Assembly: GCF_000377745.1 (NCBI RefSeq)
Contig: NZ_KB898714.1
Coordinates: 24,653 to 88,652, forward strand
Direction of reading: 5' to 3'
Source: Gilvimarinus chinensis DSM 19667
GTDB lineage: Bacteria; Pseudomonadota; Gammaproteobacteria; Pseudomonadales; Cellvibrionaceae
Length of the DNA: 64,000 nt
Shown: in pieces, positions 54,673-62,665 of the stretch
How positions within the stretch are numbered: position 1 is the first letter of the stretch
Layout of the letters: every line of letters starts with the position of its first letter
Notes under the pieces: generated by a model
The model's input: the letters and a program-made list of their open reading frames with translations, nothing else
Database searches by the model: none
Told to the model about the DNA's origin: nothing
Position numbers and translations under genes: made by a program

Positions 54673-55014
54673 CTACAATTTCGTCTCGACTATCCTAACA
54701 GCGTCATCAATGGCGTTAATGAATAGTGATTTGGCACCAGACAGCGTCAGCGGAATATTGTAGTTGTCGATGGTCGAGCTCACCTTTCCCCAATCTTGTT
54801 GGCTCATGCCTGAGAATAGGCGCATCGAGTAGCAATAGGTTTTGACTTGTATCGAGGGTATATCGTCGCTATTTAAATTCTTTCCCTGGGCGAAGTTTAA
54901 ACCCCAATCATCGTTAACCTCGTGATTAAAAAGACTGCTTACGTTCTTAAAGAATACGGATTTTGCAGTTTGTTGGACTTGTAAATCTTCCAGATAGCTA
55001 ATACGCCTTTCCAT
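54673..55014 (-). CDS. Hypothetical protein, unknown
   Basis: A 113-residue protein (start MERRISYLEDLQVQQTAKS) with no signal peptide or helix of membrane type. AAGGAAAGG stands just before the ATG at 55014, which supports a real gene. I do not recognise it. It lies convergent to the degenerate integrase fragment in a region of mobile-DNA remnants. Confidence 0.5.
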   Translation of the reverse strand: MERRISYLEDLQVQQTAKSVFFKNVSSLFNHEVNDDWGLNFAQGKNLNSDDIPSIQVKTYCYSMRLFSGMSQQDWGKVSSTIDNYNIPLTLSGAKSLFINAIDDAVRIVETKL

Positions 55015-55104
55015 TGCCCTTTCCTTGTCTGAATCCTGTTTTTTGCTAGCGGTAGGCCTGTTAGTGTTGTTGAATATAGTGCCAAGCGAATAACAGCTTA
55101 TATC

Positions 55105-55308
55105 ATGGCTATTAAGAAAAAGTTGTTAGAATTTGTTACTGCGGCGGAAGAGCTTGATGGCGGCCTAAAGATGAGTTTAGTCGGCCAGATACAGAGGCGA
55201 AGCCTGTGTGACCTAAGAGTCTATAAGTGGGTTAAAGCGGTACAGGAAGGGGGTAGTAATTTATTGGAAAGAAAAAAGCTACAGGTACTAACCTGCCAGC
55301 CTTTCTAA
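55105..55308 (+). CDS. Possible small protein, unknown
   Basis: A 67-residue frame starting MAIKKKLLEFVTAAEELDGG, lysine-rich at both ends. It has no clear ribosome site and ends three bases before the tRNA-derived att-like fragment at 55312. It may be a fragment of a larger gene of the mobile region. Confidence 0.3.
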   Translation: MAIKKKLLEFVTAAEELDGGLKMSLVGQIQRRSLCDLRVYKWVKAVQEGGSNLLERKKLQVLTCQPF

Positions 55309-55311
55309 ATG

Positions 55312-55356
55312 TGGTAGCTAGAGGTGGGTTTGAACCGCTGACCCCAGCATTGTGAG
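55312..55356 (-). other. Decayed tRNA 3' end (elongator tRNA-Met type), att-like site 1
   Basis: The minus strand reads a T-arm and acceptor end with CCA: GGTCAGCGGTTCAAACC then CTAGCTACCA. Upstream of the T arm, CTCACAATGCTGGGGTC matches the anticodon stem-loop 3' side of elongator tRNA-Met (the usual form has CTCATAATGCTGGGGTC). It agrees with the copy at 57833-57870 in 33 of 38 positions and has a broken T stem, so it is not a functional tRNA. No 5' half is present. Such fragments are typical attachment-site scars. Confidence 0.7.
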
Positions 55357-55553
55357 ACCCTTGGAGTAGTCCTTGTTCAATCTCAAATATAATAGAATCA
55401 GTGATTTACGTGCATGCTAAGCCACATTAAACTCATTTAAATCTCCAAAAATGGCATTCACCTAGTAGTATTTGTTTGTCACTGATGGCAAAATTCTATT
55501 AATTATAATTAAATCAGATGGATCTTGATGTGTGGGCTGCTGGACGGAGTTGA

Positions 55554-56750
55554 ATGTTGCGAATTTTTGCTACTCTAAGATTTAGAGCTATACGTGTCTT
55601 AAGGAAAGCTAGACTTAATCTTTCAAATTCTATTTCTTTTCTTTCTTTAGCTGTTGCTTTTTCCGCTTTCTACCTTTCTTACAATGACTCTATTGTCGAT
55701 AAGCGGGTTGAGGTAGAGCAGCTTAGATATCAAATATTCGATCACATCGGAGGTGGAAATTCGCTCACTCGTTTTAATAATTGCGGAGATAAGGAATCTC
55801 TTGAGGCTGCTATTCGAAAAATATCGGCTTTGAAAGCCATAGAGGGCGAGGGTTATAATTATCATACTTTATTGGGTATGTATTACCTTTGCCAAGAATC
55901 ACCTGAATATTACTTGCGGGCAAAGAGTCACATGTTAACCGCTTTAGGCATGAACCCTGATGATCCGGTTATTCACTCTAGCCTGTCTTATTTATACTCT
56001 CTTTTGGGTGAAAGTGAAAAAGCAATTGATTTTGCAGCTAGTCTTTTTGAATTGGCTCCTGTTTCAGACGATACATACTTTGCATTGTCTGCCTCTTACA
56101 TGAATTCTCAGGATTATTCCTCTGCAATTGATTTTTCAAGTAAGGGGCTTAAAGAGTTCCCCTTCTCCGATAAACTTTATTTGGTTCTATCCCTTTCTCA
56201 GTATATGTTGAGCAATATTCAGGAAGCCTCTAATGTTTTGCTAACAGCTAAAGTTTTTAATTCACTTCCTGAGGGTTATTACTGTATAGAGGCCTATGTT
56301 CACTTAGATTCAAAAGAGTTTGAATCGGCAAAAGAAAAAATCGAAAATTGTGAATCTAAATATTTTCCAACATTTTATCATGAGCTAAAGGGGGATTATT
56401 ATTACTTTTACCCGGAAGTCGAGTCTGACTCTCTAGCTTATGAAGCATATTCTCAGTGTGCTGAGGAGAATCCATATAATCTTCGTTGTCAACGTTTTCG
56501 AGGTGATATTTTAAGGCGTTTAGGAAGGTATAGAGAGAGTAATGCTGTTTATACTTTTGTTGTTGAAAATACATCTGTTATAGATCATAAGATTGATGCT
56601 AATTTTCGCATGGCGGCTAACTTAATTAGATTGAAAGACTACGATAAATTAAAAGATGTGATTACTATGCTCGAAGGATTTAATTCTCAGATGAATTATG
56701 AGAAAAAAGAGAGTTTTTTACAGTTGAAGTCGATTGTCGAAAAGCTGTAG
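55554..56750 (+). CDS. TPR-repeat protein with N-terminal membrane anchor, low-GC cargo gene
   Basis: A 398-residue protein with one helix near the start (about residues 27-45, SFLSLAVAFSAFYLSYN) and tetratricopeptide repeats along most of the chain (VIHSSLSYLYSLLGESEKAIDFA; TYFALSASYMNSQDYSSAIDFSSKG; CQRFRGDILRRLGRYRESNAVY). The base composition is much more AT-rich than the rest of the window. It lies between the two tRNA-like fragments, as expected for acquired cargo. Function unknown. Confidence 0.72.
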   Translation: MLRIFATLRFRAIRVLRKARLNLSNSISFLSLAVAFSAFYLSYNDSIVDKRVEVEQLRYQIFDHIGGGNSLTRFNNCGDKESLEAAIRKISALKAIEGEGYNYHTLLGMYYLCQESPEYYLRAKSHMLTALGMNPDDPVIHSSLSYLYSLLGESEKAIDFAASLFELAPVSDDTYFALSASYMNSQDYSSAIDFSSKGLKEFPFSDKLYLVLSLSQYMLSNIQEASNVLLTAKVFNSLPEGYYCIEAYVHLDSKEFESAKEKIENCESKYFPTFYHELKGDYYYFYPEVESDSLAYEAYSQCAEENPYNLRCQRFRGDILRRLGRYRESNAVYTFVVENTSVIDHKIDANFRMAANLIRLKDYDKLKDVITMLEGFNSQMNYEKKESFLQLKSIVEKL

Positions 56751-56770
56751 TTATTGTCAAGGTTTTAGGA

Positions 56771-56795
56771 GAAAAAGGGGACAGATTTATTTTTA
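56771..56795. repeat. REP/RAYT-like short repeat, copy 2
   Basis: Second copy of the 25-base phrase (AAGGGGACAGATTTATTTTT core) also found at 54021-54045, with 21 of 25 matches. It lies just downstream of the TPR gene. No hairpin partner is obvious. Confidence 0.4.
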
Positions 56796-56972
56796 TAAAT
56801 GCAAGAAAATTTTCTGGTTCAAGTAGTCTCTCTCTAAGGATTCTGAAAGCTTGTGTTGTTCTTTTTTGACTCTTGGGAAGTCTCTGAATCAACAAGATAG
56901 TCCGCTTTTCCTATTTTTATGCTTTTCGATTGGTGGGTAAAGAGTTTGCTTATAGTGAGGTGATAGGCAGTT

Positions 56973-57638
56973 ATGAACAAGGAAGTTGGCGAAATATTAC
57001 GTGTTATTGAAAAGTCTCCGATAAATCGCAGCCAATCACTCTTTTCTGACTTTAAGCATGAAAAGACGTTGCTAATTCTAGGTTCTTTGACCCTTGTTTC
57101 GACGGTAGTGCTGTTTACCTTAGGTATGCAGTTCGGGGGCGTTTTGCTGGGTATCGTCTTTGTTTTTATCTTGCTTATCTACTCTCTTATTCAGGTTCTG
57201 TATTTTTATGGTATTTTTCGTTCTCCGTTGAATGGTTATGCTGTTAGAGCCGAAAATCGCTTGCAGGCACGAATTCAATTCATTGGTGAGTTGGCGAAAT
57301 TTCCACCAGAAAGCTTGCTGTTGGTTTCACAATTTTTCGAACGCGACGCTAAGCGAATCAAAGGTAGGCTTCAAACCCTGCTTGGGGCCTTTGAGAAGGC
57401 TGGCTTTATTCCTGCGGCCCTAGCTTTATATTTTGCGTCCACAAAAATTGGCTCTGGTGATTCAGCACTCTTTGCTAACGTACTGGTTTCGTTTGTTTTG
57501 GGGCTTTATTTGGGCGCGTTTCTGGTGAACAGGGTCGCGGAGTCTTTGTTGTTTAACCTTGAGTGTTTAGGTGAGGCTCGGGAAATTTCTGAGCAAAATT
57601 ATTCTAGGGAGGGCAAGGGGGCTGTCGATACCTCTTAA
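56973..57638 (+). CDS. Four-helix membrane protein, unknown, cargo gene
   Basis: A 221-residue protein with two hydrophobic helices at about 31-55 and 57-77 (LLILGSLTLVSTVVLFTLG, LLGIVFVFILLIYSLIQVLY) and two more at about 145-165 and 170-190. A cytoplasmic region (85-140, with RIKGRLQTLLGAFEKAG) lies between. GTGAGGTGATAGGCAG stands before the ATG. I do not recognise it. It follows the TPR gene in the island between the two tRNA-like fragments; the two may form a unit. Confidence 0.65.
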   Translation: MNKEVGEILRVIEKSPINRSQSLFSDFKHEKTLLILGSLTLVSTVVLFTLGMQFGGVLLGIVFVFILLIYSLIQVLYFYGIFRSPLNGYAVRAENRLQARIQFIGELAKFPPESLLLVSQFFERDAKRIKGRLQTLLGAFEKAGFIPAALALYFASTKIGSGDSALFANVLVSFVLGLYLGAFLVNRVAESLLFNLECLGEAREISEQNYSREGKGAVDTS

Positions 57639-57672
57639 TAAGCCATAGAGGTATTGCTTTAAAGGTGGCAGA

Positions 57673-57735
57673 GCGTTGTCCACGAAGCGCAGTGGACAAC
57701 GCTTCGCTCGTTGCCCATTGCTGGTCGCAATGGGT
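57673..57735. repeat. Two consecutive hairpins with a dispersed 21-base repeat
   Basis: Arms GCGTTGTCCAC and GTGGACAACGC (57673-57683, 57692-57702) form one perfect hairpin; CCCATTGC and GCAATGGG (57714-57721, 57728-57735) form a second. The second lies within CTGGTCGCAATGGGTGAACC (57721-57740), repeated with one mismatch at 54321-54340. The repeat pair brackets the low-GC stretch of the hotspot. Confidence 0.65.
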
Positions 57736-57777
57736 GAACCGGGGGCGGTTCTGCGCCCAGCCCCGTATCTACATCGA

Positions 57778-57830
57778 TACAAATTAAAAAGCCCCTGTAG
57801 GCCGAGCCTACAGGGGCTTTTTAATTTGTA
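57778..57830. terminator. Terminator with perfect 25-base arms, flush with the tRNA-like end
   Basis: Arms 57778-57802 and 57806-57830 are exact complements around CGA, with A and T runs on the outer sides (AAAAAGCCCCTGTAGGC). It works in both directions. It sits two bases from the CCA end of the tRNA-type sequence at 57833, the place of a tRNA terminator read on the minus strand. This suggests that this side is the original chromosomal flank. Confidence 0.92.
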
Positions 57831-57832
57831 TG

Positions 57833-57870
57833 TGGTAGCTAGGGGCGGACTTGAACCGCCGACCCCAGCA
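57833..57870 (-). other. tRNA 3' end (elongator tRNA-Met type) without 5' half, att-like site 2
   Basis: On the minus strand, TGCTGGGGTC is followed by a perfect T arm (GGCGG-TTCAAGT-CCGCC), CCTAGCT, A and CCA. The sequence to the right (5' side) is not a tRNA but a conjugation-gene fragment. A 3'-half duplicate next to foreign DNA is the usual result of integration at a tRNA gene; the intact tRNA would then lie at the far end of the element, beyond this window. Confidence 0.75.
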
Positions 57871-58286
57871 GTTACAGTGTCGGGGCTGTAGTGACCATTA
57901 TGCTCGTCAAGTTTTCAGTGTACTTCTGGACTTTCCTGTTCGCGGTAGCGTCTTGGCTTGATAACTACTTACTCGCCGCCTGGGGTGGCGTTGTGGGTGG
58001 TGATCTCAGCAAATCTATTGTGTTATTCACCGATGGAGGCGAAATGAATATGGCCGTTTCTGCACTCAACTTCATCACACGTTGGCTGCATATTTTACTG
58101 CCCGTTATGTTTACTTCGTTGATGGGGGCGGTAGGTATTCAAGGTGCAGGTCTCGCCAAGACAGCAATTGCAGACGGCTCGACGAGTGCAGGAAGCTCAG
58201 CAGCAGCTGTACCTGGAATTGGCAAAAATGCCGTAGGTGCTGTTGGGAAAGGTGCTAAAGCTGTGAGAGGGGCGTTTAAAAAGTGA
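57855..58286 (+). pseudogene. 3' fragment of a TraG-N-type conjugation protein (ICE remnant)
   Basis: An open frame from 57855 to 58286 begins inside the att-like site and encodes the end of a membrane protein: LVKFSVYFWTFLFAVASWLDNYLL, SALNFITRWLHILLPVMFTSLMG and a glycine/alanine/lysine-rich tail. The first phrase matches the end of the TraG N-terminal domain of G-type integrative conjugative elements. It is cut off at the att site, so it is a remnant; GTG 57891 could start a translated fragment. Confidence 0.6.
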
Positions 58287-58294
58287 AGTTATTT

Positions 58295-58576
58295 TTAATC
58301 GCCCCCGTGATGGTATTCATTCCAACGAAAATGGTTGTGACCGGGCTTGCCAGGTGCGGGGCCTGCCCCCATTTCGAAGGAAAAGGAACTTTCCGAGGAT
58401 TCAGGATCTTCATCAGCCTTAAAGGCAACGATAAATGTGACAACCCCAATGAGGAGTGCATGCCCAGCACGTGCGAGGGATCCAATCACGAACCACAGCG
58501 CTTTACCCGCCCAGCGAGCAGCGGTCGCGGTTTTCCGTGCGAAATCACGATTTGTGGCAGTGTCTGTGGCTTGCAT
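58295..58576 (-). CDS. Small membrane protein of an ICE region (DUF3742-like candidate)
   Basis: A 93-residue protein with one helix (WFVIGSLARAGHALLIGVVTFIVAF, about 28-52), a basic start and an acidic tail. AGGAGG stands seven bases before the ATG, a strong site. In ICEs of the clc/PFGI type a small DUF3742 protein lies opposite the TraG-N gene, which fits this position, but the sequence match is not clear to me. It is convergent with the TraG-N fragment. Confidence 0.5.
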   Translation of the reverse strand: MQATDTATNRDFARKTATAARWAGKALWFVIGSLARAGHALLIGVVTFIVAFKADEDPESSESSFSFEMGAGPAPGKPGHNHFRWNEYHHGGD

Positions 58577-58725
58577 GGGTAAATCCTCCTAATTGCATGA
58601 ACATTTTAGCCGGTGGTCAATACGTGTTCAACCAGTGCTGTTTCAGCCTTAGTAAAATTGGCATGTTTAATTAAAAGTCGTAAGTAAAATCAATGAGTTA
58701 CGTTATTTATCCTAAGTCAGCCTTT

Positions 58726-59238
58726 TTATATTTGCTCCAGTGTCTTCATAGGAACAAACAATCGCATAGGATCGTCGGTAAATGACTCGAAGAGACCAAA
58801 GTGGTGATAGAAGCCTAAAGCGTCTTCGTCCAGAACATCCAAGATTAATCCGTACGCTGGCAACCCAGCTTTGCTCAGCGCCACGGCTTTGCGTAGCGCG
58901 TAAACAAGCGTTTTGCTGCCGAGTCCGCGCCCTTTATAGCGGCCATCAACAGCCAATCGAGCCATTAACACCACGGGGATCGGGTATTGCGGCAGACTCT
59001 GTTTAATCGGGACTTTCTCTCGAACAACACTGTTGGTAGCCAGGGTGAAATAGGCCGCTATGGGGGATTTTCCAGAAGCGGTCACCTCCGGCAACACATA
59101 AGTGCGACTCAATCCAAGTTTCCCATGCTTTTCAGAGAACCTGGACAGGAATGTATTCATATCCGGTTTACCGCAGTCGAACCCCTTGAGGTCATGCAGT
59201 GCTTTGCTGGCTGCTACAAAATCCTTGGCAAGAGGCAA
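58726..59238 (-). CDS. GNAT toxin of a TacAT-like toxin-antitoxin pair
   Basis: A 170-residue GNAT protein (FDCGKPDMNTFL near the start; VLMARLAVDGRYKGRGLGSKTLVYALRKAV with the acetyl-CoA pyrophosphate loop; GFYHHFGL) of the type that acetylates charged tRNAs and blocks translation. It starts with TTG directly after the antitoxin stop, so the two are coupled. The pair sits between ICE remnants and topA. Target tRNA not determined. Confidence 0.88.
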   Translation of the reverse strand: MPLAKDFVAASKALHDLKGFDCGKPDMNTFLSRFSEKHGKLGLSRTYVLPEVTASGKSPIAAYFTLATNSVVREKVPIKQSLPQYPIPVVLMARLAVDGRYKGRGLGSKTLVYALRKAVALSKAGLPAYGLILDVLDEDALGFYHHFGLFESFTDDPMRLFVPMKTLEQI

Positions 59239-59508
59239 TCAAAACCCCTCTCTGTCCAGCTTTTCAGCAGCTTCGATGATTTTATTACTCGGCGCTTTAG
59301 CCTCTTCACAGGCTTGAACAAAACGATCAAACCGCTCGTTCGTCAGCTGGATTTCACTTTGGGACTTCAGGCGTTCAATAGCGTCGTTGCGGACCAGATT
59401 AGCAAGGTAGTCTGTCAGGCTATAGCCGCTGGCCAATGCGGCTCGCTCTGCCAAAACCTTAAGTTCGGCGGGGAAGCGGGCCTCTATTCGTTCTGTCTTC
59501 GTTGCCAT
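59239..59508 (-). CDS. DUF1778 (TacA-like) antitoxin
   Basis: An 89-residue ribbon-helix-helix antitoxin: MATKTERIEARFPAELKVL is the DNA-binding start, and the C-terminal region (NERFDRFVQACEEAKAP) is the part that wraps the toxin in related systems. ATG 59508 follows GGAGGTTTCTT, which decides the start. The pair is transcribed away from topA across a short divergent region with a palindrome at 59541. Confidence 0.9.
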   Translation of the reverse strand: MATKTERIEARFPAELKVLAERAALASGYSLTDYLANLVRNDAIERLKSQSEIQLTNERFDRFVQACEEAKAPSNKIIEAAEKLDREGF

Positions 59509-59540
59509 AAGAAACCTCCACGATTTACTACACCATACCA

Positions 59541-59557
59541 TACGGCAGATTGCCGTA
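59541..59557. promoter_or_regulatory. Palindrome between antitoxin and topA starts
   Basis: TACGGCA-GAT-TGCCGTA is a perfect inverted repeat with seven-base arms in the 82-base divergent gap. Antitoxins of this type repress their own promoter at such sites, so it is probably the TacA-type operator. It may also affect topA transcription. Confidence 0.75.
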
Positions 59558-59590
59558 CAAAACTCAATTTGCCTCTGCGAGGAAGCACCA

Positions 59591-61546
59591 ATGAATCTCG
59601 TCATCGTCGAATCACCCGGTAAAGTCAAAAAGATCAGTCAGATCCTTGGTTCAGGCTGGGAAGTCCAGGCCAGTGTTGGTCATGTTCGGGACCTTCCCGA
59701 GAAGGAAATGGGCGTAGAAGCCCCAGAATACCGGCCTCAGTATGTGCCCACCACCAGGGGCAAGGATGTCCTGGCCAAACTCAGAAAGGCCGTACAGCGC
59801 GCCGATGAGGTGTATCTGGCAACGGATATGGATCGTGAAGGTGAAGCCATTGCTTGGCATCTGCAGCAGGCTCTCAAACTTAAGGACCCCAAACGGATTG
59901 TATTCTCAGAGATTACGGCCAAAGCCATCAAGGCGGCGATCGATAAGCCTGGAAAGATCAATTACCGTCGTGTAGCTGCCCAGGAGGGCCGTCGCGTCCT
60001 GGATAGGCTGGTAGGCTACCGTGTGTCACCCAAGCTCGGGGATGTGACTAAGCAACGAGGCCTGTCCGCCGGCAGAGTGCAGTCACCAGCCGTGCGCATC
60101 GTTGCTGATCGTGAACGAGCCATTCAAGCCTTTGTCGCCACAGATCACTATGGTGCCCGGTGGGTTCTCGGTGGCTGGTTTGCTGACTGGGACGTCAAAC
60201 CGTTCCTCCTGAAGGGGCAGGAATACCTCCTCGACCGCTCCCTGGCCGAACGGGTGGCAAAAATCACGGAGGCCTCTGTAATCGCTTGTGAGGAGACTCA
60301 GGAGTCCAAGGCACCTCCAGCACCATTCATCACCTCTACGCTGCAGCAAGCGGCCTCCAGCCGCCTCAAGATGAAGCCGAAGGCCACCATGGCCGCCGCT
60401 CAGAAGCTTTACGAGCAAGGTCACATCACCTACATGCGGACTGACACACCCAATTTATCAGAGGAGGCGTTTGCGCAGATCCAGGACTACGGCCGAGCGA
60501 ATGGGTTGCCAGTTGTCGATCGTCAACGCACTTGGAAAGCCAAAGGTGACGCCCAGGAGGCGCACGAAGCCGTCCGGCCGACTTACATTAACCTGGTCGA
60601 AGCTGGCGAGACCTCGGATCAACAACAGCTGTATAAGCTGATCTGGCAGCGTACCGTGGCCTCTCAGCTGCAGGAGGCCAAATACGCGGTGCGCACGGTT
60701 AAACTCCGTGCCGGCGAGCTGCAGGGTAAGCCCGTCGAGTGTGTGGCCAAGGGCCGTACCGAGCTGTGTATGGGTTGGAAATCGGTCTATGCCGATGATA
60801 CGTCAGCTTCTAAGCAAGATCCTGAGGAGGCGGCCAATCCGGTACCCGAGCTTCAGGAGGTCCAGCAGGTCAACGTTGCTAAGGGTAAAGTCCTGGACAA
60901 GCGTACCAAGCCACCTTCGCGCTTCACGGAGGCACAGCTGATCAAAGAACTGGAGAAACAAGGCATTGGCCGACCATCGACCTACGCCGCGATCCTGGAG
61001 AACATCATGTCCCGCGGTTACGTCGCCTATGACTCGGCCGGCAAGTACCTTGTGCCGACCGATACCGGGTACCTGGTGGTGGACTGCCTGGCCGCCAGTC
61101 GCTTCAGCTTTATCGAGCTGGATTTCACCAAGTCCATCGAGGCCCAGTTGGATGAGGTCGCCGAAGGCCGCGCCGGCTATAAGGGTGTGATCGCGACTCT
61201 GGACGATCGATTGACCGCTGAACTCACCAATATGGATACCGTCAAAGTAGAGGCACCGGCGGGTATGAATCACCCATGCCCGGAGTGCGGGGAGCAGCTG
61301 ACTCGCCAACCGGGTAAAGCAGGCAAAAAAGCTTGGTGGGGTTGCTCTGGCTACCCTGAGTGCAAAGTGACCCTACCAGACCAGAATGGCAAGCCAGGCA
61401 AACCCAAAGAACGTGAAGTGTCTGATACACCTTGCCCGAAGTGCGGTAAGGAGATGGTTCGCCGGAAGAAAGGTGGCAAAACCGGCTATGACTTTTGGGG
61501 CTGTAGTGGGTTTCCGAAATGTGATGGTAAATTAGTTTGCAGGTAA
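59591..61546 (+). CDS. topA: DNA topoisomerase I (type IA), accessory copy
   Basis: A 651-residue enzyme: the TOPRIM domain has MNLVIVESPGKVKKI and YLATDMDREGEAIAWHL, the active-site Tyr is in GHITYMRTDTP (near residue 281), and two zinc-finger pairs (CPECGEQL and CPKCGKEM) end the chain. It relaxes negative supercoils by single-strand passage. The length (651, shorter than the 865 of E. coli TopA) and higher GC than neighbours suggest a mobile-element copy; ICEs often carry a type IA topoisomerase. It begins 82 bases from the antitoxin start. Confidence 0.93.
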   Translation: MNLVIVESPGKVKKISQILGSGWEVQASVGHVRDLPEKEMGVEAPEYRPQYVPTTRGKDVLAKLRKAVQRADEVYLATDMDREGEAIAWHLQQALKLKDPKRIVFSEITAKAIKAAIDKPGKINYRRVAAQEGRRVLDRLVGYRVSPKLGDVTKQRGLSAGRVQSPAVRIVADRERAIQAFVATDHYGARWVLGGWFADWDVKPFLLKGQEYLLDRSLAERVAKITEASVIACEETQESKAPPAPFITSTLQQAASSRLKMKPKATMAAAQKLYEQGHITYMRTDTPNLSEEAFAQIQDYGRANGLPVVDRQRTWKAKGDAQEAHEAVRPTYINLVEAGETSDQQQLYKLIWQRTVASQLQEAKYAVRTVKLRAGELQGKPVECVAKGRTELCMGWKSVYADDTSASKQDPEEAANPVPELQEVQQVNVAKGKVLDKRTKPPSRFTEAQLIKELEKQGIGRPSTYAAILENIMSRGYVAYDSAGKYLVPTDTGYLVVDCLAASRFSFIELDFTKSIEAQLDEVAEGRAGYKGVIATLDDRLTAELTNMDTVKVEAPAGMNHPCPECGEQLTRQPGKAGKKAWWGCSGYPECKVTLPDQNGKPGKPKEREVSDTPCPKCGKEMVRRKKGGKTGYDFWGCSGFPKCDGKLVCR

Positions 61547-61669
61547 GAGAGGTGCCAGTTCAATCAGTGGAATCTGCTTAAAGTCCGCCAAGTAATTTCC
61601 TGGCTTTTATATCGGGAGATTGATGTGCGCCCGCTGAAGCGCCACCAGTTTGAACAAGCACCCGATTGT

Positions 61670-62632
61670 TTAGAATAAGTTATCGACAGGACTACGAGTG
61701 CCTGCACGACGCTGGCCAATGACGTGAGTGTATATCTCCGTGGTCCTCAAGTCAGAATGTCCGAGTAATTCCTGTACTGTGCGGATATCGCTACCGTTAA
61801 TCAGTAAGTTTGTCGCGAATGAGTGCCGAAAAGTATGCGCGGTGACTTGTTTATGGACTCCACTGGCTTTAACGGCTTTGCGTAAGTTTTTGGCAAAGGC
61901 TGTTCCGTGTAGATGATGCCGGCAAATATAACCATCATAGGGATGTTGGCAGCGAGTCGTAGAGGGAAACAAGTATTGCCAGGCAAAATCAGTTAACGAC
62001 TTACCGTATTTTCGGTGCAGGGCCGGAGCAATCGAGGTAGATCCATATCCTTCAGCTAGATCGGTTTGGTGCGTTAGTTGTGCCTGTGCGATCTGTTGTT
62101 GAATAGGGGAGATAAGTGCCTCTGGTAGCAACGTATATCGGTCTTTCGCTCCTTTCCCTCTGAAGATGTAGATAGATCGGTTATGAAGATCAATGTCTTT
62201 TACACGTAAGGACAGCGCTTCATGAATACGGAAACCACAACCATAGAATAATGCTGTAATAAGCCAATACTTTCCTCTGAGTTGATCTAATATGGCGGAT
62301 ATTTCCGCGGGAGCCAGTACCGTTGGGACATTTTTTGGGGGGTTGGCGAAACCGTACTGCAAGTCTTCAATTTCTCGCTCAATTATGTATCTGTATAAAA
62401 AGACAATCGCACAGAGCGCTTGATTCTGAGTCGCAGCACTAACTTTGCGATTAACCGCGAGGTAGCTCAGAAACCTTTCTATTTCTGCGTTCCCCAACAC
62501 CTCGGGGTGTCGATTATCGTTAAACAAGATGAAGTGACGAATCCAGTAAAGATAGGTCTTTTCTGTGCGTAAGCTGTAGTGGCGAGTACGAAGCTCAGTT
62601 CGGACCCGCTCAATGAAGGGTGAGGGTTTCAC
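61670..62632 (-). CDS. intI: Integron integrase IntI
   Basis: A 320-residue tyrosine recombinase with the residues R135, K160, H266, R269, H292 and Y301 in FRIHEALSLRVKD, GKGAKDR, HTFRHSF, LGHSDL and IYTHV. It has the IntI-type ending RRAGTRSPVDNLF and the additional region (KYGKSLTDFAWQYLFPST, RHHLHGTAF) that binds attC hairpins and is not found in other tyrosine recombinases. GTG 62632 is the start because GGGAG stands before it and a LexA box (62650) lies just upstream; a longer frame to 62692 would cover that box. It faces away from the attI junction and the cassette. Confidence 0.93.
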   Translation of the reverse strand: MKPSPFIERVRTELRTRHYSLRTEKTYLYWIRHFILFNDNRHPEVLGNAEIERFLSYLAVNRKVSAATQNQALCAIVFLYRYIIEREIEDLQYGFANPPKNVPTVLAPAEISAILDQLRGKYWLITALFYGCGFRIHEALSLRVKDIDLHNRSIYIFRGKGAKDRYTLLPEALISPIQQQIAQAQLTHQTDLAEGYGSTSIAPALHRKYGKSLTDFAWQYLFPSTTRCQHPYDGYICRHHLHGTAFAKNLRKAVKASGVHKQVTAHTFRHSFATNLLINGSDIRTVQELLGHSDLRTTEIYTHVIGQRRAGTRSPVDNLF

Positions 62633-62649
62633 AGGTAACTCCCATTGTG

Positions 62650-62665
62650 CTGTATGAATATACAG
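62650..62665. promoter_or_regulatory. LexA (SOS) box upstream of intI
   Basis: CTGTATGAATATACAG fits CTGT-N8-ACAG, the LexA operator, 18 bases before the intI start. Integron integrases of Vibrio and of class 1 integrons are known to be SOS-controlled at this position. Confidence 0.85.

Noticed and set aside
57676..57891. A 71-residue frame ending ARGGLEPPTPAVTVSGL
   Set aside because: It is read through the tRNA 3' end and terminator; the GLEPPT phrase is the common false ORF produced by tRNA sequences, which in fact supports the tRNA-fragment call.
60803..61309. A 168-residue minus frame within topA
   Set aside because: Antisense shadow of the topoisomerase gene with no own start signal.
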